The notes under the pieces: generated by a model | The model's input: only the letters and a program-made list of their open reading frames with translations | What the model was told of the DNA's origin: nothing | Database searches by the model: none | In this document: one piece after another, positions 55,196 to 64,000 of the stretch | Numbering within the stretch: the stretch's first letter is position 1 | How the letters are laid out: each line of letters starts with the position of its first letter | Translations under genes and position numbers: made by a program | Assembly: GCA_009667805.1 (NCBI GenBank) | Contig: CM019069.1 | Location: 50,612,153 to 50,676,152, forward strand | Length of the DNA: 64,000 nucleotides | Reading direction: 5' to 3' | Source of the DNA: Leptobrachium leishanense | Lineage: Eukaryota > Chordata > Amphibia > Anura > Megophryidae

Positions 55196-55765
55196 GGGGT
55201 TATTCACCAAGTGCCTAACTTGCCTCCGAATTTCACCATACGGTGCAATTTCGGGGCAGTTCGTCTATTTACTAAACTGTCAATTTGCCAAATATTGGCG
55301 AATTGATGGCGAAATACGGTGCAGTTTGCCGATCTTCGGCGGCAGCGAAATTGTCCCATAGAGAAGTAATGGTATTCAGAGAATGCCGAACTGCACCGAA
55401 GTGTCAGTGAAATGCCCACATTTTCGGTGATGCGGTTCAACAGATTTAAACAGACAAAACCCATAGGATTCAATGTAAAAAAAACTAAGGGCCATATTAC
55501 ATAGTTGGTGCTAACTTAACCAGAGCTGTTGTAAACTTACCAGAGCCATTATAGTCTATAGAGGTTTTCAGTTTACAACAGCTCTGGTTAAGTTAGCACC
55601 AACATTGTAATATGGCCCTAAATATATTATTTGTTTTTATAAAACCGTTTATTCTTTTCATTTTCAGCAAAATGTATTATTATTTTTTAGAACACCTTTT
55701 TGTATTATTAAGACAAAATTTTTGTTTCCTGATTTTTTTATTCTGTAACATACCATTTTGTTATT
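55196..55765 (+). mobile_element. MITE family B, partial copy with a nested MITE
   Basis: GGGGTTATTCACCAAGTGCC follows TA (55194-55195). The body matches 28325-28720, resuming after the nested element with AACCGTTTATTCTTTTCATT and TTTTCAGCAAAA, as at 28665-28690. The right terminus is not present. Confidence 0.75.
55489..55618. mobile_element. Palindromic Harbinger-like MITE, 130 bp
   Basis: GGGCCATATTACATAGTTGG at the left and its near-complement CAACATTGTAATATGGCCC at the right. The arms continue through GTGCTAACTTAACCAGAGCT, so the whole element can fold on itself. TAA on both sides (55486-55488 and 55619-55621). Confidence 0.88.
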
Positions 55766-55771
55766 TTTTAA

Positions 55772-56370
55772 CTCCTTCACTGCTGAGCCATTTCACCTCT
55801 GTGCTGAGCTAGTTTTTACTGGTTTTGCTCATCATGTTTAAACGCAATTTGAAGTCATATTTTATTATACGACCAAGACAAATTATACTGTATATCCTTT
55901 TTTTCGGCAACTCGGCAGATTCATAATATATCATTATTAGATGTATACGTCACGCCCTGCCAGAATGCTATAACAAATTTTTTAAAAAGATGATGATTTC
56001 CAATCATCTACAGTGTGTAAAATTATTTTTTCACATTTTATCATCCGAGTCTTTGCGGATATAAATTCTATGGTGTACGTTTGTTAAAAAAATTAGAAAT
56101 GAGAACCCGTTACTTTCTTTTTCTGAGAAAATATGCGATTTTAGCTAAAACTGAAAAAATATTTGTTAGTGCATCATCGTTCACATTATAATTGAAGCGT
56201 GAAAAATAGTGCTGCATTAATAAAGAAAAATAAATGATTTTTTAAATTCTATTCATTATTTACACAGAATCTGGGAATGTTTGGTATCATTGAAAAGGAC
56301 ATGCTCTGGCCTTTCCAATGATACCAAACATGACCCTCTTGCTGCACCGGTTGGGAGATAGGTGGTCCAA
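55772..56370 (+). mobile_element. piggyBac-like repeat, diverged copy
   Basis: Follows TTAA (55768-55771) with CTCCTTCACTGCTGAGCC. The body matches 13941-14400 and 15858-16551 (CATCATGTTTAAACG, ACTCGGCAGATTCATAATAT) and ends with the TTTGGTATCATTG...CAATGATACCAAAC palindrome (56276-56335). A right TTAA end is not seen. Confidence 0.7.
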
Positions 56371-56563
56371 ATCTTGTAAGTTTATCACTGTACATGGGTT
56401 ATATCGGAAAAGTGGAGATAGGGCTTTAAGATGCTGTTTGTCTGTTGTAGTCTTTTTTTTATACCATGATCTACTAAATTGAGAGCAAGTCTCGATTATG
56501 AGTTTATAAAATTGAGCACTTACGCTTTATTATTTACATAAAGGATTTGTTTCATAGTATATA

Positions 56564-58178
<1,615 letters not shown>

Positions 58179-58180
58179 TA

Positions 58181-59227
58181 TTTATACACCCTTTATGTGG
58201 AAAGTGCTCTAGAGTAGTATAACGATTTTGGACTCCAGGCAAAGCCTGTGAAAATGTGTACTTGATTGCAGTAGTGAAGAGTTTGAAATATAAATACCAT
58301 GAACAGAAAATCTAGCAAGCACAAATATGTGTTAACATAACAATGGATTCTTTAGAATAAAACAAGTCCTTTTATTAGCATTATGCAGAAACAGGTAGAC
58401 ACAACCCAGTGGACACAATCAATCTTACCTTGATAAATGAGGTCCTCAAGCACAATAGCCTATTATAGCTACATCCTTCTGATGCTTTCAGTTTTCCGAG
58501 TAAGTCTATGTTTTTGTTCTTTGCTCCACATTTTTAAACTGCAATTAACACCACTTAACAGCTATGAAAAAGAATAATTACCAGCTGTTAGCAACATACT
58601 TTCCACTAAAATACTAACACTATAATTTTTAATAGCAATAAACCCTTGTCCCCTACCTCCAGGTGTGCTTTTTTTAATGATAGCTAACTTGTAATATAAA
58701 GCAAGCAAATTTTTTCCCCCAAAAAAATTACAATAATTCTGCTAAACAAGATAAGTGGCTCTATACAGTTTGTGAATGTAGAAATTCCTTGTGTCTCAGG
58801 GGTGAGTCTCTAAGAACAATCTTTTGTGTGCATAAAGGGCTGCATCTCAATTGAGATATTGTTTATTTTTGTTCACGGTTAAATGCGTTTAATACTTTTA
58901 AAAAATATAAGTTTTCCCATCTTAACATGGAACATTAATGGCATTGTATGTACTTACACAATAATTCCCTTATGATGGCCATGATACTGCATAGACATCC
59001 AAAAAAATGCTAAATGGAGAGTTAATTGCTCAGAAACCTAGCATATCAATAAGCTAATTTTAAACTGCACCCAATGCATGAAATCATATATCTTGTCAAG
59101 TGACATCCTCAAGGGTGTGTGTGAATTATGGAAATAACCTGCAACCTCTACTTGTATGATATATTAGAATGTCGTATCTTATAGTGTAGAGATGCATTAA
59201 TATATGGGAACAGGAGAGGTAATGGTT
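58181..59227. other. No gene recognised
   Basis: About 1 kb AT-rich. TATAGCTACATCCTTCTGATG near 58467 faintly resembles the direct repeat at 47185, not enough to call. Confidence 0.35.
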
Positions 59228-60100
59228 TGCTGAAAAGAGTTAGAGAGTTATTCGCTAACCACAGAATTTGACTACAATATTGATGCCTTGAATATTGGCA
59301 CATTTTGCCACGATTTGGCGATTCCATTTCAGCGAAAATATGCTGCATTCGCTATTCACCTAATAGTCACTGTATTGCACTGAAAATGGAATCGCTGAAG
59401 CAGTTATCAAACGTTGGTGAAGAGCGCAGAAAGACACCGAATTGGCCTCGGCAAATTCCACCAAACTGAATTTAAAAAAATAGCCAATAGGAAGTCTCCT
59501 ATTATTCTAATAAGACGTTAAATAAATTAAAATTTATCCAAAAATGTATCTAATAAAAGGTCCTTTTTAAAAAATAATAAAAAAGGTCTTTTAAAAAATA
59601 AAAAGGTTTTGTAAAAACCAAAAATAACAAATGGTCCTTAAAAAAAATTATTAAATTTATTACATTAAAACCTTGGATTTGCTTGTTTAAATCTGTCGAA
59701 TTAAAATCACTGAAATCAAGTAATTTTGCACCAATTTTGGTGAAATTCAGCATTCTGTGAATAGACAAATTATACAGGTGAAACTCGAAAAATTTGAATA
59801 TCGTGCAAACGTTCATTTATTTCAATAATGCAACTTAAAAGGTGAAACTAATATATGAGAGACTCATTATATGCAAAGCAAGATAGTTCAAGCTGTGATT
59901 TGTCATAATTGTGATGATTATGGCTTACAGCTCATGAAAACCCCAAATCCACAATCTCAGAAAATTAGAATATTGTGAAAAGGTGCAATATTCTAGGCTC
60001 AAAGTGTCCCACTCTAATCAGCTAATTAAGCCATAACACATGCAAAGGGTTCCTGAGCCTTTAAATGGTCTCTCAGTCTGGTTCAGTAGGAATCACAATA

Positions 60101-61655
60101 ATGGGAAAGACTGCTGACCTGACAGTTTTGCAGAAAACCATCATTGACACCCTCCATAAAGAGGGAAAGCCTCAAAAGGAAATTGCAAAAGAAGTTGGAT
60201 GTTCCCAAAGTGCTGTTTCAAAGCACATTAATAGAAAGTTATGTGGAAGGGAAAAGTGTGGAAGAAAAAGGTGAACAAGCAGCAGGGATGACAACAGCCT
60301 GGCGAGGATTGTCAGGAAAAGGCCATTCAAAAGTGTTGGGGACTTTCACAAGGAGTTGACTGTGTCTGGAGTCAGTGCATCAAGAGCCACCACACACAGA
60401 CGGATCCTGGACATGTGCTTCAAATGTCGTATTCCACTTGACAAGCAGCTCCTGAGCAACAAACAACGTCAGAAGTGTCTTACCTGGGCTAAAGAATAAC
60501 AGACCTGGTCTGTTGCTCAGTGGTCCAAAGTCCTCTTTTCTGATGAAAGCAAATTTTGCATTTCATTTGGAAACCAAGGACCCAGAGTATGGAGGAAGAA
60601 TGGAGAGGCACACACTGCAAGATGCTTGAAGTCCAGTGTAAAGTTTCCACAGTCTGTGTTGATTTGGGAAGCCATGTCAACTGCTGGTGTTGGTCCACTG
60701 TGCTTCATTAAGTCCAGGGTCAACGCAGCTGTCTACCAGGAGATTTTGGAGCACCTCATGCTTCCTTCTGCAGACGAGCTTTATGGGGATAAGTTAGCTC
60801 CCCAAACTTGAGGAGATGTCCCTCATTGTATAATTAAAACATTTCTTTTTATTTATACATAAATAAAATTGTACTTTTTATTAATAAAAGCTAGTCATCC
60901 AATGACCAAAATGACTTGCCTTAGGCGATTATAACTCGTTGATTTTGATACTATGGCTATGTCGATTCTAGATGGTTTATTGTACGATTTGTGAGATGTT
61001 AAACGTAACTAACATTCTGACTGTACATCATGAACCCAGTATATGGGAACAGTGTGATCGTTCAATTATAATTACAATTATAATTTTCACAATTTAATTG
61101 TGCATATTCATACGCAAAATTCTTATAGGCGCAACACTATGGAACGATATATTCTGAGATGACCAATATTTTAGGCAATATGATTTAACATTATTATTGG
61201 ATTATAATTGAAACCTGTGATTTGTAATTACACACATGTTACAACCAATTTGTACAATGGGTCATTCCGACATTCAGTTCACTAAGTACACTAAATCATA
61301 GTCCTGACTATCTCAGCCTATATTTCTAGCGCTGAAACACGTCCAGTAACATGCATTGTGTTAGACCAAAGAGCTTTATGGGGATGCTGACTTCGTTTTC
61401 CAGCAGGACTTGGCACCTGCCCACACTGCCAAAAGCACCAAAACCTGGTTAAATGACCATGGGATTACTGTGCTTGATTGGCCAGCAAACTCGCCTGACC
61501 TGAACCCCATAAAGAATCTATGGGGCATTGCCAAGAGAAAGATGAGAGACATGAGACCGAATAATGCAGAAGAGCTGAAGACCGCTATTGAAGCATCCTG
61601 GTCTTCCATAATGCCTCAGCAGTGCCACAGGCTGATAGCTTCCATGCCACATTGA
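60101..61655 (+). pseudogene. Tc1 transposase, broken
   Basis: MGKTADLTVLQKTIIDTLHK starts at 60101, then a helix-turn-helix QKEIAKEVGCSQSAVSKHI. A frameshift falls near 60265 and a stop at about 60497 (after TWAKE). The next motif is VLFSDESKF (first Asp). The gene is split after ADELYGD by the insert at 60791-61370 and resumes with FQQDLAPAHTAKSTK (second Asp). The last catalytic position is changed: SPDLNPIKNLWG has lysine where glutamate is expected. Clearly inactive. Confidence 0.92.
60791..61370. mobile_element. 580-bp insert with a 15-bp target duplication
   Basis: GAGCTTTATGGGGAT is found on both sides (60776-60790 and 61371-61385), and the Tc1 reading frame rejoins across it. A duplication of 15 bp fits LINE-type integration. 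The insert is AT-rich, with no poly(A) tail at either end, no inverted ends and no recognisable coding sequence. Its class is unknown. Confidence 0.8.
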
Positions 61656-62045
61656 GGCAGTAATTGCTGCAAAAGGGGCCCAAACCAAGTACTGAGTACA
61701 TATGCAGCTTATACTTTTCAGAGGTCCGATATTGTTCTATGTACAATCCTTGTTTTATTGATTGCATGTAATATTATAATTTTCTGGGATTGTGGATTTG
61801 GGGTTTTCATGAGCTGTAAACCATAATCATCACAATTATGACAAATCACGGCTTGAACTATCTCATATACTGTATTAGTGTCACCTTTTAAGTTGCATTA
61901 CTGAAATAAATGAACTTTTGCACGTTATTCTAATTTTTCGAGTTTCACCTGTAGTTCTCTTCTCTATAGGAAAAATTCGGTGCTGGCGAATCACAGTGAA
62001 TTACAGTGAAATTCATCGTTTTTCGCTGTCAATTTGCCTGTAATT

Positions 62046-63012
62046 CTAACATTCTTTTTCCAAGTAATCCTCAATAAGCACAGTCCAGTAGCATAAGCAT
62101 CTTTGTGATTGAAAGTACTGATTTTGTATCAAAAGGAGCTAATCTTTTTTCTTCAGCAGCCTTCCAGAGATTGCTGGGACAACTCTCTGATCCTCATTTC
62201 CCTTTTTCACAGCTGAGGGTGGGAGTATCTGTTACTCTGCCCAGTCTGTCGTGCCCTATATTGGTTGGCCTCATTTAATTAGGAATCCCTCCCTGTATAG
62301 TTATGAGCACTTTTTTTTGGTACCACTTATCTAGTAAAATTTTGAGTTGTTCATTTTTAAAGTTTTGCTGTCCCTCACTTGTGGTGATATGTTGCTGCGT
62401 TTGGAAGAACCAGTCTTCAGGACAGCCCTTTATTCACCCCATATGGCTGATTGACCCTCAGTGGTGATGTCTCAGTCAGCCATCGCCAGTCAACCATGCT
62501 GTTCTGCAAGAGTAACCTCAGTAAGCGAGGTCCACGTACTACAAATATGGTTCCTTGCAAGGAACCGGGCAAGTGCAATCTGCAATATCTCACCCCCTGA
62601 TGATCAATGCAATTTTGAGAACCAATGCAATATACATCCTGTCGAGTACAGGTTCATTTTAAAGGGGGGTAGAGTTTAGGGTATGGAGAGACAGAGGAAG
62701 ACAGGTACATAAGAGGGAAGCACAAAACAAACAGTGTATTGAATTAAAAAGTGGTTTGAAAATTCATTATTTGGCAAGCCTGGTCAAAGCGTTAAACAGA
62801 GTCCTCATGCAGTTCATCATATTTAGAATATATTTAGGTTATAATTGAAAGCTACAAGAATATACCAAAGAGTGCATTATGTATGATGACATCCATGGAA
62901 AAAGTAAAGGGACGATTGTCTATCACCTTTTTCCAGGTTCTTTTTTTGTTAATCAACAAATCTAATCTGTATTTATCTGATTTTTTCATCTAACTTTTTG
63001 ATTTAATTTGTC
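62046..63012. other. No gene recognised
   Basis: Nothing supported in about 970 bp. Confidence 0.35.

Positions 63013-63013
<1 letters not shown>

Positions 63014-63054
<41 letters not shown>
63014..63054. repeat. (AT)n microsatellite, about 20 units
   Basis: Uninterrupted alternating A and T for about 40 bases. Confidence 0.95.
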
Positions 63055-63058
<4 letters not shown>

Positions 63059-63456
63059 AACCACAGGGAGGGTTGCACTCAACCTAAACTTGCAGCACAA
63101 GCGGGTGCATCTAAGACTTCAAATACAAAACACCAAAAAAGAGCACTCCATATCAATGACCACCTTCATCCACCATTTACTGCAAAAAAAAACCATTTCA
63201 AAAATTCAAAAAACCTGACTGAGGTAAAATGATGGGGATTCAGTTAACAAAGTATGATCATAGTTTGCGTAAGCCTGTCACAGTCGCCAATGTACCCCAT
63301 CGTTGACAGGTCCCATCTAACTTGACCGCATCTGCATTTACAGGATCTACTCACCCTGGAGCTCCCCAGCAAGCACTGGCCTTCATAGGCTGTCACGGTG
63401 AGACACACACCATGAACAGGGAGGGGTGCATACCCAGGAGAGTAGACAGCTCTCCA
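63055..63456. other. No gene recognised
   Basis: GCACTCAACCTAAACTTGCA and the following CACCAAAAAAGAGCACTCC look like a dispersed repeat by memory of similar vertebrate sequence, but no second copy is in this window. Confidence 0.3.
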
Positions 63457-63505
63457 TCAGTGACGTGTGGTGAGGTCAGTGGCTGGTGAGGCACTGGCTA
63501 GTATC
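63457..63505 (+). mobile_element. Possible hAT-like end
   Basis: CAGTGACGTGTGGTGAGGTC then GGCTGGTGAGGCACTGG has the CAGTG start of hAT ends. No partner end in the window. Confidence 0.35.
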
Positions 63506-63547
63506 AGAGCCAGACATACACAGTTTACATAGGTTCAGGGCTCCTCA

Positions 63548-63690
63548 AGATCTGGCTTTTCTCAGCTCCCCAGGATCTGGCTGCTCTTATTGCTCCCCAT
63601 GATCTGACTGCTGTCAGTGCTCCACATGATCTGGCTGCTCTCAGTGCTCCCCAGGATCAGGCTGCTCTCAGTGCTCCCCAGGATCTGTGT
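63548..63690. repeat. 27-bp minisatellite, about five units
   Basis: GATCTGGCTGCTCTCAGTGC followed by TCCCCAG recurs with few changes (variants GATCTGACTGCTGTCAG and GATCAGGCTGCTC). Confidence 0.9.
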
Positions 63691-63699
63691 CTTCCTCCA

Positions 63700-64000
63700 G
63701 GCAGCTGAGCTTCACGCTGAGGCCACACCCTGAGCACAGCCCTGCGCCCACTGACTGCGAGAGACAGGACAGTCCCATGACGTCCTGCGTCAATGCATGT
63801 GAGGTCTGCCTCCCATGCAGGCATTTTTTGAATGGCTTGAACCAATGATGCTTTCCCATTGGTCCAAGCTCAAGCTATTACATTGCTCTCTCAGTGCCTC
63901 TGGGGTACTGGGAGAGCAATGTTCAGGAAGTGGGCAGTGCTCGGACGTTCGTTCATTGAACAGACGCGCCACGCTGCACACTTCTTGGCAGCATACATGT
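63700..64000. other. No feature recognised
   Basis: GC-richer end of the window; short overlapping minus-strand frames are without recognisable motifs. Confidence 0.3.

Larger units (their letters stand above)
59775..61951 (+). mobile_element. Tc1/mariner transposon, interrupted by a 580-bp insert
   Basis: Ends CAGGTGAAACTCGAAAAATT and the inverse, each bordered by TA (59773-59774 and 61952-61953). Subterminal repeats TTCATTTATTTCAATAATGC and the inverse support the boundaries. Without the insert the element is about 1.58 kb. Confidence 0.93.
59228..62045. mobile_element. MITE family B, old copy interrupted by a Tc1 element
   Basis: AGAGTTATTCGCTAACC at the left and TCTGTGAATAGACAAATTA near 59755 resemble MITE B ends. 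ATAGGAAAAATTCGGTGCTG and related TTCG motifs continue after the Tc1 element. Strongly diverged; boundaries approximate. Confidence 0.5.

Overview
The window looks like intergenic vertebrate DNA, most likely amphibian (anuran-like). I recognise no conserved host gene, no tRNA or rRNA, and no CRISPR array. The sequence is AT-rich and packed with transposable elements: Tc1/mariner, hAT-type, piggyBac-type (TTAA) and Harbinger-type (TWA) elements, Ty3/gypsy LTR elements, and L2/CR1-like non-LTR pieces. This mix, dominated by DNA transposons and MITEs, is the reason for the amphibian guess; the species is not determined.

Layout. 1-3.4 kb: the 3' part of a Ty3/gypsy element on the minus strand (integrase, polypurine tract, first bases of its 3' LTR) and a solo LTR of what looks like the same family with a 4-bp target duplication. 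3.7-5.2 kb: a foldback element and a direct pair of an unnamed dispersed repeat. 6.5-8.1 kb: hAT-like and Harbinger-like fragments and one complete 409-bp MITE. 10.4-12.9 kb: a tRNA-derived SINE, then a GC-rich MITE split by a 1.15-kb long-inverted-repeat element. 13.3-24.4 kb: a nested block in which a TTAA-flanked piggyBac-like element holds a 6.7-kb hAT-type element (8-bp TSD) and a 3.3-kb LTR element (5-bp TSD). 24.4-27.3 kb: a Tc1 transposon interrupted by two MITEs. 28.3-31.1 kb: MITEs, one with a hAT MITE inside it. 33-39.8 kb: a MITE, an L2 tail with a MITE in it, and a LINE split by a 1.8-kb retroposon. 42-48.9 kb: degenerate tandem repeats, a LINE tail, a hAT-like end, and a 320-bp direct repeat whose second unit holds a solo LTR. 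49.6-56.4 kb: pyrimidine tract, MITEs, an L2 reverse-transcriptase remnant. 56.6-58.2 kb: a nearly intact Tc1 with one frameshift. 59.2-62 kb: a third Tc1 inside a MITE and itself split by an insert with a 15-bp target duplication.

The most notable item is a gene on the minus strand at 17480-19383, inside the 6.7-kb hAT-type element. Five exons join across four phase-1 introns, with no disruption, into a 233-residue protein: basic patch, Myb/SANT-like DNA-binding domain, acidic linker, leucine-rich helical tail. Exons 2-4 with their introns look like a tandemly duplicated module. Just beyond the stop codon lies an inverted copy of the SANT exon, so the predicted transcript could fold back on its own exon 1. 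All other long coding stretches are broken transposase, gag/pol or LINE remnants, or open frames created by tandem repeats.
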